A stretch of DNA of 64,000 bases from Nocardia abscessus (GTDB taxonomy: Bacteria; Actinomycetota; Actinomycetes; Mycobacteriales; Mycobacteriaceae): contig NZ_JADLQO010000015.1 of assembly GCF_015477775.1 (NCBI RefSeq), positions 1 through 64,000 on the forward strand, read 5' to 3'. The translations under genes and the position numbers were made by a program. The notes beneath the pieces are model-generated. The model had not been told where the DNA came from and did no database searches. It saw nothing but the letters and a program-made list of their open reading frames with translations. The first letter of the stretch is position 1. Each line of letters opens with the position of its first letter. Positions 51,975 through 61,800 of this stretch are shown here, piece by piece.

Positions 51975-53813
51975 TCATCCGAACAGCGCCGCGGCGGTGG
52001 CCGGGTAGCGGCTCAGTTCACGCCCGGCCGCCGCGTCCTCCGCGGCCGCGAGAATGTCGTAGAGGCCCGCATCCTCCTCCGCCGCCGTGGCTTCGGCCGC
52101 CCGGTGCACGATCGCGCTGTGCGACTCCACCGCGTCCCGATGGTCGCCGAGCACCGTCTGCAGCTTCTTCGCTCGGCGGCCTCGCTCGGCGGCTTCGTCC
52201 CCGATCACCTGCTCCGCTGCTTCACAGGAATAACGTAAACGCTTGGCGCTCTTGCGGATATCGTGCAGCAGCTCGACCCGTTCGTGTGGGTCCACGGTGG
52301 GCTCGGCGCGGACCAGCGACGCCACCCGGTCGAGATCACGCCGCAGCACCTCCCCGAAAACGTCCGTCGCGGGCGCGTCGGCGCGGGAGTGGCGCAGCGG
52401 CGGGGCGGTGCGCCACCGGTCCAGTTCGTCGCGCAACTTGCGGTAGCGTTTGCCGTCCAACGCGGCCAGCACCTCGTCGTGCGCGGCGCGATAGCGCTCC
52501 CGCTCGGCGTTCACCAGACGCGCGGTGACCGCGTCCAGATCGGCCGGCTCGGCGCCCTCGCCGTGCTCGGCCAGCAGCGCGGCGAACCGCTCGGCGCGCA
52601 CCTCCGCGTCCCGCGCCTCGCCGAGCAATCCGGCCAGCCACTTGAGTTCGGCGTTCATCGCGGCGGCCGGTTTCTTGACCAGCAGGGTGCCGTAGGACCG
52701 CAGCACGCTGCGCAGCCTGCGGGTGGCCACCCGCATCTGGTGAACCGAATCCTCCGCGTCGGCCCGGACTTCGGGCTCGGCGTCCGAGAGCCGGTCGATG
52801 TCGTCCCGCAGTGCGCCGATCAGTGCGTCCCCGGCTGTGGTCACCGTGCTCACTCCCACTTTCGCGAATCGGTCGGTCGCTTCCACGAGGTGATGGGTGA
52901 TGCCGGGCTCGTTCGCCGCGTGCCCGGCGTCGTCGACGATGTGCAGGATCGACCCGGGCCAGGCCCGGTGCAGATCCCACGCGCTGACCGCCGGGCAGAC
53001 GATATCGTGGCGGCCCTGCACGATCACGGCGGGAATGTGCGTGATGGCGGCGATGTCGCGCAGCAGCTGGCCCTCGTCGAGGAACCCGCCGTGGCGGAAG
53101 TAATGGTTCTCGATCCTGGCGAAAGCCAGTGCGAACCGCGGCTCGGCCGTTTCGGCCACTCGATCCGGGTGCGGCAGCAGCGAACTCGTCGCGCCCTCCC
53201 AGGTGGACCAGGCGACCGCGGCCGCGCGGGCGAGGTCCTCGTCGGGCGAGTGCAGCAGCCGGTGGTAGACCTCGACCAGGTCCTGGTCGCGTTCGTCCTC
53301 GGGCACCGGCGCGAGGAACTTCTCCCACTCGTCCGGGTAGACGTAACCCGCGGCGCCGTTGTAGTACCAGTCGATCTCCTTGCGGCGCAACAGGAAGATT
53401 CCGCGCAGCACCAGTTCGGTCACGCGTTCGGGGTGCCGCTGCGCGTAGGCCAGCGCGAGCGTGGAACCCCAGGAGCCGCCGAACACCTGCCAGCGTTCGA
53501 CGCCCAGATGCTCGCGCAGCGCCTCGATGTCGGCGATCAAGTGCCCGGTGGTGTTGTGCTCCAGACTCGCGCCATCGGCCAGATGCGGGGTGGAGCGGCC
53601 GCAACCCCGCTGGTCGAACAGCACGATGCGGTAGGCGGCCGGATCGAAGAATCGCCGGTGGAACGGCGCGGTGCCGCCACCGGGGCCGCCGTGCAGGAAC
53701 ACCACGGGCTTGCCGTCCGGGTTGCCGCTGACCTCCCAGTACACCGACTGACCGTCGCCGACCGCCAGCATGCCGGACTCGTAGGGCTCGATCGCGGGAT
53801 AGAGGGTGCGCAT
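51975..53813 (-). CDS. prolyl iminopeptidase fused to a CHAD domain
   Basis: The 612-residue frame joins two proteins. Residues 1 to about 318 are a proline iminopeptidase: HGGPGGG (41-47), DQRGCGRS, nucleophile Ser114 in GGSWGS, Asp270 in GRHD and His298 in DAGHAANEP. Residues about 321-605 are a CHAD domain of paired four-helix bundles with conserved HQMRVATRRLRS and LHDIRKSAKRLRYS histidines/lysines that bind polyphosphate. The join is tight, and Val321 is a GTG (52853) with GGGAG before it, so the CHAD part may once have been, or may still be, translated separately. No stop separates the two. Confidence 0.85.
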   Translation of the reverse strand: MRTLYPAIEPYESGMLAVGDGQSVYWEVSGNPDGKPVVFLHGGPGGGTAPFHRRFFDPAAYRIVLFDQRGCGRSTPHLADGASLEHNTTGHLIADIEALREHLGVERWQVFGGSWGSTLALAYAQRHPERVTELVLRGIFLLRRKEIDWYYNGAAGYVYPDEWEKFLAPVPEDERDQDLVEVYHRLLHSPDEDLARAAAVAWSTWEGATSSLLPHPDRVAETAEPRFALAFARIENHYFRHGGFLDEGQLLRDIAAITHIPAVIVQGRHDIVCPAVSAWDLHRAWPGSILHIVDDAGHAANEPGITHHLVEATDRFAKVGVSTVTTAGDALIGALRDDIDRLSDAEPEVRADAEDSVHQMRVATRRLRSVLRSYGTLLVKKPAAAMNAELKWLAGLLGEARDAEVRAERFAALLAEHGEGAEPADLDAVTARLVNAERERYRAAHDEVLAALDGKRYRKLRDELDRWRTAPPLRHSRADAPATDVFGEVLRRDLDRVASLVRAEPTVDPHERVELLHDIRKSAKRLRYSCEAAEQVIGDEAAERGRRAKKLQTVLGDHRDAVESHSAIVHRAAEATAAEEDAGLYDILAAAEDAAAGRELSRYPATAAALFG

Positions 53814-53826
53814 CGGGCCGGCCGGA

Positions 53827-54276
53827 TCAGAACGCCAGGCCGGAGGCCAGATCGGGGATGCCCAACGCCTCGATGGCCTGCTGACGCACGTCAGGGCAGC
53901 TCTTCGTGGTGACGCGGTCGACGATCGGCTTGTCGCCCAGCACCGCGGCGTTGATGCCGCCGTTGCGCAGCGCCCATTCGTGCACCAGCGCGTTCAGCCC
54001 GATCTTGCCCAGGGTCCCGCCCTGGATGCGCCAGTTGGACAGCTCCGGCCGGATCAAGTCGCACAGCTGGGTCGCGGCCGCGTCGGAGATCTCCGGGCTG
54101 GCGGGCGTGACGCGGCCGGAGGTCGTGCCGGGCGCGGCGGTGGCCGACACCGTGGTCGAACTCGAGCTGCCGGTGGGGGCCGGGCTCGTCTCGCTGCCGC
54201 AAGCGGTCAACGCCGCGGCGGCGAGAGCGCCCGCCACCAGCAGGGTGCTGCGTGAAATCCAACGGCTGTGCGGCAT
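53827..54276 (-). CDS. predicted lipoprotein
   Basis: A 149-residue lipoprotein: signal peptide ending in the lipobox LTAC, a Ser/Thr linker, then a domain with cysteines in TQLCDLIRPELSNW and KSCPDVRQQAIEALGI. ATG 54276 follows AGAGG; the longer frame to 54348 is not supported. It lies 13 bases upstream of the iminopeptidase-CHAD gene and is probably co-transcribed. No known family. Confidence 0.72.
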   Translation of the reverse strand: MPHSRWISRSTLLVAGALAAAALTACGSETSPAPTGSSSSTTVSATAAPGTTSGRVTPASPEISDAAATQLCDLIRPELSNWRIQGGTLGKIGLNALVHEWALRNGGINAAVLGDKPIVDRVTTKSCPDVRQQAIEALGIPDLASGLAF

Positions 54277-54366
54277 CGGTACCTCTGGTCGTGTCGGTAT
54301 TGTCGGCATCGAGTCTGCCATTGATTTCACCGACCGGCCCGAACCCACCGATTTCGCTGGGAATAG

Positions 54367-54740
54367 TCAGCGGAAGCGCCCGCGCAGCTCGTCGAGCAGA
54401 GGTGGCGCCACCGTCCGGACTGAGTAGCCAGCCGTGGTCCGCGCACCGCGAGTGGTTCCAGCACGCTGCCGGGACGCAGGCGGGCCAGGCGGAGCACCAG
54501 CGGACCCTCGTGGGCGAAGGCGCGCGCGTTCGCCTTCACCCACATCGGCCCGGCGTCGGTGGGGATGCGTGCCAGCAGCGACCAGGCTCGGCGCTTGGTC
54601 TCCACCGCGGCGCCGGTGACCTCGATGTCGCCGGCGTGCAGCACGCTGCGCGCCCAGTCCACGAGCGGTCGCAGCGGCTGGCCGAGCAGCGTGGCTGGTG
54701 CGTGCGCTGCCCGGCCGGGCGTCGTCTCCTCGGAGCCGCC
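54367..54740 (-). pseudogene. decayed phosphotransferase-like gene
   Basis: Reading from just after panB, an open frame with LLGQPLRPLVDWARSVLHAGDIEV and SLLARIPTDAGPMWVKANARAFAHEGPLVLRLARLRPGSVLEPLAV resembles the N-terminal lobe of aminoglycoside-phosphotransferase/kinase-like proteins. Then the family-like ADHGWLLSPDGGAT appears in a second frame and LLDELRGRFR-stop in the third, so at least two frameshifts have occurred. No C-terminal kinase lobe remains. The family call rests on the N-terminal resemblance only. Confidence 0.5.
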
Positions 54741-54742
54741 GG

Positions 54743-55603
54743 TCAGAAGCTGTGCTCCGGGCCGGGGAAGGTGCCCCGGCGCACTTCGTCGGCGTACGCG
54801 GCGGCGGCCGTGCGCAACTCGTCGCCGATGTTGCCGAAGCGCTTGACGAACTTCGCGGTCTTGCCGCTGGTGTAGCCGGCCATGTCCTGCCAGACCAGCA
54901 CCTGCGCGTCGGTGTCGGCGCCAGCGCCGATGCCGACGGTCGGAATGGTCAGCTTGCGGGTGACCTGCCCGGCCAGCTCGGCCGGAACCATCTCCATGAC
55001 CACCGAGAACGCGCCGGCCTCCTGGACCGCGATGGCGTCGGCGATCAACTGCTCGGCACCGTCGCCGCGACCTTGCACCCGGAATCCGCCCAGCGTGTTC
55101 ACGCTCTGCGGAGTGAAGCCGATATGCGCCATGACCGGGATGCCCGCCGCGGTGATCACCGCGATCTGCTCGGCGACCCGCTCGCCGCCCTCCAGCTTCA
55201 CCGCGTGCGCCCCGCCCTCCTTCATGAAGCGGGTCGCGGTGGCCAGGGCTTGCTGCGGGGAGGACTCGTAGGTGCCGAACGGCAGGTCGGCCACCACCAG
55301 CGCGTGTGGTGCGCCGCGCACCACGCCGCGCACCAGCGGGATGAGCTCGTCCACGGTGATCGGCACGGTGGTGTCGTAGCCGTAGACGACGTTGGCCGCG
55401 GAGTCGCCGACCAGCAGTACGGGAATGCCTGCCTCTTCGAACAGCCGCGCCGAGGAGTAGTCGTAGGCGGTCAGCATCGCCCAGCGCTCGCCGTCGGCTT
55501 TCATCTGCTGCAGGTGGTGCACCCGGGTCTTGCGCGTGACCTTCTTGGGCTCCGCGGGCGCCGCACCGTAGGCAGGGGTTTCCGAATCGGATACGGACAT
55601 CAT
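54743..55603 (-). CDS. panB: 3-methyl-2-oxobutanoate hydroxymethyltransferase
   Basis: The first committed enzyme of pantothenate synthesis, making ketopantoate. The 286-residue protein shows MLTAYDYSSARLFEEAGIPVLLVGDSAANVVYGYDTTVPIT, with Mg-binding aspartate, then the VKLEGG and GIPVMAHIGFTPQSVN motifs and the catalytic glutamate in VMEMVP. ATG 55603 follows AAAGGGACG; ATG 55600 overlaps it. It diverges from the CaeA-like gene, as Rv2225 does from Rv2224c. Confidence 0.94.
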   Translation of the reverse strand: MMSVSDSETPAYGAAPAEPKKVTRKTRVHHLQQMKADGERWAMLTAYDYSSARLFEEAGIPVLLVGDSAANVVYGYDTTVPITVDELIPLVRGVVRGAPHALVVADLPFGTYESSPQQALATATRFMKEGGAHAVKLEGGERVAEQIAVITAAGIPVMAHIGFTPQSVNTLGGFRVQGRGDGAEQLIADAIAVQEAGAFSVVMEMVPAELAGQVTRKLTIPTVGIGAGADTDAQVLVWQDMAGYTSGKTAKFVKRFGNIGDELRTAAAAYADEVRRGTFPGPEHSF

Positions 55604-55781
55604 CGTCCCTTTCGTCTGTGTCGCCTCGGGGCCCGTGCGGGTCCCCGGGAGTGTCTGACGAGATTCAGTGTGCCACCCGCCACGGTGCCGGATTAAGGCC
55701 GATGATCGGTGCAATTGGTCACAGCGGCGCGCGGGCTCGCCCGAGTCGGCGTCCAGGTTTGCCCGATGGCAATATCGAGAC

Positions 55782-57326
55782 ATGTCGACGGTGCGGAGTA
55801 GGCGCGGTGCGCTCGTGATGGCGGTGCCCGCCCTGGTCGCTGTCCTGGTCTCGGGATGCGCTGTCACCCGCACCGAATCGGGTCAGCCGATGCCGGCCGC
55901 GCCCACCGGACTGGAGACGTTCTACGGCCAGGCCGTGCAGTGGGGGGACTGCGCCGACTTCGGCGGCCCGGACGACCGGCTGCCCCCGAACACGCAGTGC
56001 GCGCGGATCACCGTGCCGGTGGACTACGCGGCGCCCGACGGCCCGACCGCGCAGATCGCGGTGTCCCGGATCCAGGCGACCGGACAGCGCGTCGGTTCGC
56101 TGCTGATGAACCCGGGCGGACCGGGGGAGTCCGGGCTCGCCATGTCCTCGCTCGGCAACAAGACGCCGCTGGCCGAGCGCTTCGACCGGGTCGGTTTCGA
56201 CCCGCGCGGCGTCGGGTCCTCCACACCGCTGATCGTCTGCCAGACCCCGCAGGAGCAGGACGCCGAGCGCGCCGAGCCCCAGGAGGACTACACGCGGGAG
56301 GGCATCGCCGACGCCGAGGCCGACAATCGCCGGTACGCCGACCGCTGCGCCGAGCGCACCGGGAAGGATTTCCTCGCGCACGTCGGCACCCGCGAAGTGG
56401 TGCAGGACCTCGACGTCATGCGTGCCGTGCTGGGCGACGCGAAGCTGACCTACATCGGGTACTCCTACGGCACGAAGATCGGCTCGGCGTACGCGGAGAG
56501 GTTCCCGGACCGGGTGCGCGCCATGGTGCTCGACGGCGCCATCGACTCCTCGCAGGACCCGGTGCAGGAGTCGCTGCGGCAGGCGGCGGGCTTCCAGAAG
56601 GTGTTCGACGCCTACGCCGCGGACTGCGCGAAGCAGCCGGACTGCCCGCTCGGCGCCGATCCGGCGCAGGCGGTGCCGCGCTTCCGCGCGCTGGTGAACC
56701 CGCTGTGGGACAAGCCGGCCCCGACCACCGACCCGCGCGGGCTGACCTACGGTGACGCGCTCACGGGCGTGCGCCAAGCGCTCTACACCGACGAGCTGTG
56801 GAAGGTGCTCACGCTGGGATTGTCCGAGCTGCGCGACGGACGCGGCGACACGCTGCTGGCGCTGGCCGACATCTACGACGGCCGCCGCGACGACGGCAGC
56901 TACGCCAACACCACCGACGCGTTCAACGCCATCCGGTGCGTCGACGACCCGCGCATCGGCGATCGTGAGGTCACCGCTCGCCAGGACGCGGAGTACCGCA
57001 AGGCGGCACCGTTCCTGGACGACGGCCGTGCCACCGGGGCGGCTCCGCTGGAGCTGTGCACCGCGTGGCCGGTGCCGAACACGAGTGAACCGCACCGCAT
57101 CTCCGTGACGGGCCTGCCGAAGACGGTGGTGGTGTCCACGACCGAGGATCCGGCCACGCCGTACCAGGCCGGCGTCGACCTGGCCGGGCAGCTGGGCGCC
57201 GCGCTGATCACCTACCAGGGCAACCGGCACACGGTGGCGCTGGCGGGCGGCGTGCCGTGTGTGGACGACGCGGTCACCGCCTATCTGATCGATCTGACCG
57301 AACCCGCTCCTGGCCTCACCTGCTGA
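55782..57326 (+). CDS. CaeA/Hip1-like secreted alpha/beta hydrolase lipoprotein
   Basis: The 514-residue exported hydrolase has a signal peptide with lipobox VLVSGC, the oxyanion motif NPGGPGESG, the nucleophile elbow GYSYGT, and a C-terminal catalytic aspartate and histidine region (DPATPYQ, NRHTVAL). It matches the tripeptidyl-aminopeptidase/Hip1 group (Rv2224c) that processes cell-envelope proteins. A CAATAT hexamer lies 6 bases before the ATG 55782, consistent with leaderless transcription. Confidence 0.9.
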   Translation: MSTVRSRRGALVMAVPALVAVLVSGCAVTRTESGQPMPAAPTGLETFYGQAVQWGDCADFGGPDDRLPPNTQCARITVPVDYAAPDGPTAQIAVSRIQATGQRVGSLLMNPGGPGESGLAMSSLGNKTPLAERFDRVGFDPRGVGSSTPLIVCQTPQEQDAERAEPQEDYTREGIADAEADNRRYADRCAERTGKDFLAHVGTREVVQDLDVMRAVLGDAKLTYIGYSYGTKIGSAYAERFPDRVRAMVLDGAIDSSQDPVQESLRQAAGFQKVFDAYAADCAKQPDCPLGADPAQAVPRFRALVNPLWDKPAPTTDPRGLTYGDALTGVRQALYTDELWKVLTLGLSELRDGRGDTLLALADIYDGRRDDGSYANTTDAFNAIRCVDDPRIGDREVTARQDAEYRKAAPFLDDGRATGAAPLELCTAWPVPNTSEPHRISVTGLPKTVVVSTTEDPATPYQAGVDLAGQLGAALITYQGNRHTVALAGGVPCVDDAVTAYLIDLTEPAPGLTC

Positions 57327-57448
57327 ACCCGGCGGCGGTTGCTGACGGGTGACGCCGCCCGGTTCGCGGCGGAAAATCTCACAAACCGGACGATCCGGCT
57401 GTGCGGAGTCTTTCGAAAAAATCCAGGTCAGCAATCTTAAGCGTGTAT

Positions 57449-57464
57449 GTAACACAGATTTAAC
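57449..57464 (+). promoter_or_regulatory. GlnR-like box upstream of glnA2
   Basis: GTAAC-N6-TTAAC matches the spacing of actinobacterial GlnR sites (two AAC-ended half-sites with 6 bases between, usually GTAAC and GAAAC). It ends 23 bases before the glnA2 ATG. The second half-site deviates in its first two bases, so a functional site is probable but not certain. Confidence 0.45.
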
Positions 57465-57487
57465 GCCGGATGCTTACGCTCGCGGGC

Positions 57488-58825
57488 ATGGATCGCCAGA
57501 AGGAATTCGTGCTGCGGACGCTCGAAGAGCGGGACATCCGCTTCGTACGTCTCTGGTTCACCGACGTCTTGGGTTACCTGAAGTCCGTCGCGATCGCCCC
57601 CGCCGAGCTGGAAGGCGCGTTCGAAGAGGGTATCGGTTTCGACGGCTCGGCCATCGAGGGCTTCGCCCGCGTCTCGGAGGCCGACATGGTCGCCCGGCCG
57701 GATCCGTCGACCTTCCAGGTGCTGCCGTGGGCCACCAGCAAGGGCCACCAGCACTCCGCGCGCATGTTCTGCGACATCACCATGCCCGAGGGCTCGCCGT
57801 CCTGGGCCGACCCGCGCCACGTGCTCCGCCGCCAGCTCAACAAGGCGGGCGATGTCGGCTTCAGCTGCTACGTGCACCCGGAGATCGAGTTCTTCCTGCT
57901 GGAGAACGGCCCGCAGGGCAGCACGCCGGTACCCGCCGACAGTGGCGGCTTCTTCGATCAGGCCGTGCACGATTCGGCGCCGAACTTCCGCCGCCACGCC
58001 ATCGACGCGCTGGAGTCCATGGGCATCTCCGTGGAGTTCAGCCACCACGAGGGCGCACCGGGCCAGCAGGAGATCGACCTGCGCTACGCCGACGCGCTGT
58101 CCATGGCGGACAACGTGATGACCTTCCGCTACCTGATCAAGGAAGTGGCCATCGACGAGGGCGTGCGCGCGACCTTCATGCCCAAGCCGTTCGCCCAGTA
58201 CCCGGGCTCGGCGATGCACACGCACATGAGCCTGTTCGAAGGCGAGACCAACGCCTTCCACGACCCGGACGACCCGATCAACCTGTCGGAGACGGCGCGG
58301 GCGTTCATCGCGGGCATTCTCGAGCACGCCCCGGAGATCAGCGCGGTCACCAACCAGTGGGTGAACTCCTACAAGCGCCTCATCCACGGCGGCGAGGCGC
58401 CCACGGCCGCCTCGTGGGGCCGGTCCAACCGCTCCGCGCTGGTCCGCGTGCCGATGTACACGCCGAACAAGTCTTCTTCGCGCCGTGTCGAGATCCGCAG
58501 CCCGGATTCCGCGTGCAACCCCTACCTGACCTTCGCCGTCCTGCTCGCGGCCGGTTTGCGGGGCATCGAGAAGGGCTACACGCTGCCGCCGGAAGCGGAG
58601 GACGACGTGTGGTCGCTGACCGTCGCGGAGCGGCGCGCGATGGGCTTCCGTGAGCTGCCCGGCACGCTGGACGAGGCGCTGCAGGCGATGGAGCGCTCCG
58701 AACTGGTCGCCGAGACCCTCGGTGAGCACGTGTTCGACTTCTTCCTGCGCAACAAGCGCCGGGAGTGGGCGGACTACCGCAGCCAGGTGACGCCGTTCGA
58801 GCTCAAGGAATACCTGGGGTTGTAA
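57488..58825 (+). CDS. glnA2: glutamine synthetase-like GlnA2
   Basis: A 445-residue type I glutamine synthetase fold. MDRQKEFVLRTLEERDIRFVRLWFTDVLGYLKSVAIAP, EGIGFDGSAIEGFARVSEADM, EIEFFLLENG, NQWVNSYKRL and the RRVEIRSPDSACNPY nucleotide/glutamate site match mycobacterial GlnA2 closely. ATG 57488 is the family start. In Streptomyces the GlnA2-type protein ligates glutamate to polyamines, so true glutamine synthesis should not be assumed. The paired glnE follows, with 57 bases between. Confidence 0.93.
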   Translation: MDRQKEFVLRTLEERDIRFVRLWFTDVLGYLKSVAIAPAELEGAFEEGIGFDGSAIEGFARVSEADMVARPDPSTFQVLPWATSKGHQHSARMFCDITMPEGSPSWADPRHVLRRQLNKAGDVGFSCYVHPEIEFFLLENGPQGSTPVPADSGGFFDQAVHDSAPNFRRHAIDALESMGISVEFSHHEGAPGQQEIDLRYADALSMADNVMTFRYLIKEVAIDEGVRATFMPKPFAQYPGSAMHTHMSLFEGETNAFHDPDDPINLSETARAFIAGILEHAPEISAVTNQWVNSYKRLIHGGEAPTAASWGRSNRSALVRVPMYTPNKSSSRRVEIRSPDSACNPYLTFAVLLAAGLRGIEKGYTLPPEAEDDVWSLTVAERRAMGFRELPGTLDEALQAMERSELVAETLGEHVFDFFLRNKRREWADYRSQVTPFELKEYLGL

Positions 58826-58882
58826 CCCGGGCGATGTCCGTGGGCGGCGTGCCCCCGGTCCCGGCCATGTAATTTGAGAACC

Positions 58883-61800
58883 ATGGTCCGGCCACCGTCT
58901 GCGCGCTCCGCCGTCCCCGGTGTCGGCCGGCTCGGATTGCTCGAGCCGTCCGCTGCCGCGTCGCTGCGCGAACTGGGCTGGGACAACGTCGAGAGCATCC
59001 CCGTACTGTGGGCGCTGTCCCGCGCACCGGACGCCGACCTCGCGCTGAGCACGCTCATGCGGCTGCGCGAGAGCATCGGAAGCGGGTGGGACGCCATCGA
59101 TTCGGCGATCCGAGCGGATACGTCGCTGCGCGGCAGGCTGTTCGCGCTGCTCGGCTCGTCCAGCGCGCTCGGCGATCACCTCGTCGCCGAGCCGTCGGCC
59201 TGGGAGACCTTGCGCCGCAAGGAGTTGCCCGAACGCGACGAGCTGATCGCCGATCTGCTCGCGGTGGTCGAGGCGGAACCCGAGCAGGGGCCGAACGCGG
59301 CGCCGCTGCTGTTCCGCGCCGGGATCTCCGGCCCCGAAGTGGTGGCGTTGCTGCGCAGGCGGTACCGGGACCAATTGATGCTGCTGGCCGCGCTGGATCT
59401 GGCGGCCACCGTGGAGAACGAGCCCGTGCTGCCCTACCAGGTGGTCGGCAGGCAGCTCACCGACCTGGCCGACGCCGCCCTGACCGCGGCGCTGGCGGTC
59501 GCCGTGGCGCGGGTCTGCAAGGACGAGCCGGTACCGGTGCGGCTGGGCGTGCTCGCGATGGGCAAGTGCGGCGCGCGCGAGCTGAACTATGTCAGCGACG
59601 TCGACGTGGTTTTCGTGGCCGAACCCGCCGACGCCACCGCCACGCGCCTGGCCGCGGAGATGATGAGCGTGGCGAGCCAGGCGTTCTTCGAGGTCGACGC
59701 GGCGCTGCGGCCGGAGGGCAAAGCCGGGGCGCTGGTGCGGACGCTGGATTCGCACGTCGCCTACTACAAGCGATGGGCACGGACCTGGGAGTTCCAGGCG
59801 CTGTTGAAGAACCGCCCGGCGACCGGTGATCTCGCGCTCGGCGAGCAGTACCGCGCCGCGCTGATGCCGATGGTCTGGCAGGCGTCGGAACGTCCCGACT
59901 TCGTCGCCGACGTCCAGGCGATGCGCCGGCGGGTGGAGGATCTGGTGCCGGCCGACCTGCGCGAGCGTGAGCTCAAACTCGGGCACGGCAGCCTCCGCGA
60001 TGTCGAATTCGCCGTGCAGCTACTGCAATTGGTGCACGGGCGGGTGGACGAGACGTTGCACGTGCAGGGCACGGTCGAGGCGCTGACCGCGCTGGCCGCG
60101 GGCGGGTACGTCGGTCGCGACGACGCGGCCAATCTCACGGCGTCGTACGAATTCCTGCGGTTGCTCGAACACCGGCTCCAGCTTCAGCGGCTACGGCGCA
60201 CCCATACGCTGCCCGCCGCCGACGACGAGGAAGGCATGCGGTGGCTGGCCCGCGCCGCCCACATCCGGCCCGACGGCAGGCAGGACGCGGTCGGTGTGCT
60301 CGGCAGCGAGATCCGCCGGAACGCGGTGCGAGTGCGGCGATTGCACGCGAAGTTGTTCTACCGGCCGCTGCTGGAATCGGTGGCGCGCCTGGACTCCGAC
60401 GCGCTGCGGCTGAGCCCCGAGGCCGCGATCCGGCAGCTGGCCGCCCTGGGCTACGCGGCGCCGGAGCACGCGCTCGGTCATCTGAAGGCGCTGACCGGCG
60501 GAGTGTCCCGCAAAGGCCGCATCCAAGCCCTGCTGCTGCCGACGCTGCTCGAATGGCTCAGCGACACACCGAATCCCGATGCGGGCCTGCTGGCCTACCG
60601 CCGGGTGTCGGAGGGGCTCGCCGACCAGATCTGGTTCCTGCGCGAACTGCGCGACGAGGGGGCCATCGCGCAGCGGCTCATGATCGTGCTCGGCTCCTCG
60701 GAGTATCTGCCCGATCTGCTGATCAACGCGCCCGAGACCATCCGGATGTACGCCGACGGCCCCGGCGGCCCGCTGCTGCTCGGCCCGCAGCCCGACGAGG
60801 TGGCCCGCGGCATCCTCACCGCCGCCGCCCGCTACGACGACTCGAAACGCGCTGTGGCCGCGGCGCGTTCGCTGCGCAGGCACGAACTCGCGCGGGTGGC
60901 CTCGGCCGATCTGCTCGGCATGCTCGAGGTGCCGCAGGTGTGCCGGGCGCTGTCGTCGGTGTGGGTCGCGGTACTCGAGGCATCGTTGCTCGCGGTGATC
61001 CGGGCGAGCGAGGCGGAGCGGGGTGCGCCCGCGCCCGCCGACATCGCGGTGATCGGCATGGGCCGGCTCGGCGGCATGGAACTCGGTTACGGTTCCGACG
61101 CGGACGTGCTGTTCGTCTGCGACCCGCGGCCGGGCGAGGACGAGACCAAGGCCATGAGATGGGCCATCGGGGTGGCCGACCGGGTGCAGCAGCTGCTCGG
61201 CGCGCCGAGCACCGACCCGCCGCTGCACGTGGACGCCGGGCTGCGCCCGGAGGGGCGCAACGGCCCGCTGGTGCGCACGCTGGCCGCCTACGCCGCGTAC
61301 TACGAGCAGTGGGCGCAACCCTGGGAGGTGCAGGCGTTGCTGCGCGCCCACCAGGTGGCCGGTGACGAGGGGCTCGGGGTGCGCTTTCTGCACGTCATCG
61401 ACAAGGTGCGGTACCCGGAGGGCGGTGTGTCGGCCGACGCGGTGCGCGAGATCCGGCGGATCAAGGCCAGGGTGGACGCGGAGCGGCTGCCCCGCGGCGC
61501 GGATCCGGCCACGCACACCAAGCTCGGGCGTGGTGGCCTGGCCGACATCGAGTGGACGGTCCAGCTGATGCAGCTGCGCCACGCCCACGAGGTGCCCGGC
61601 CTGCACAACACCTCCACGCTGCAAGCGCTGGACGTGATCGAGCAGACCGAGCTGCTGGACGCCCACGACGTGGCGCTGCTGCGTGACGCGTGGCTGACCG
61701 CAACCAACGCGCGCAACGCCTTGGTCCTGGTGCGCGGCAAGCCGAGCGACCAGCTCCCGGGCCCTGGGCGCCTCTTGTCCGCCGTCGCGCGCGTCGCGGG

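Noticed and set aside
57437..59986. An 849-residue minus-strand frame across glnA2 and glnE
   Set aside because: It runs antisense to two well-conserved enzymes and has no family features.
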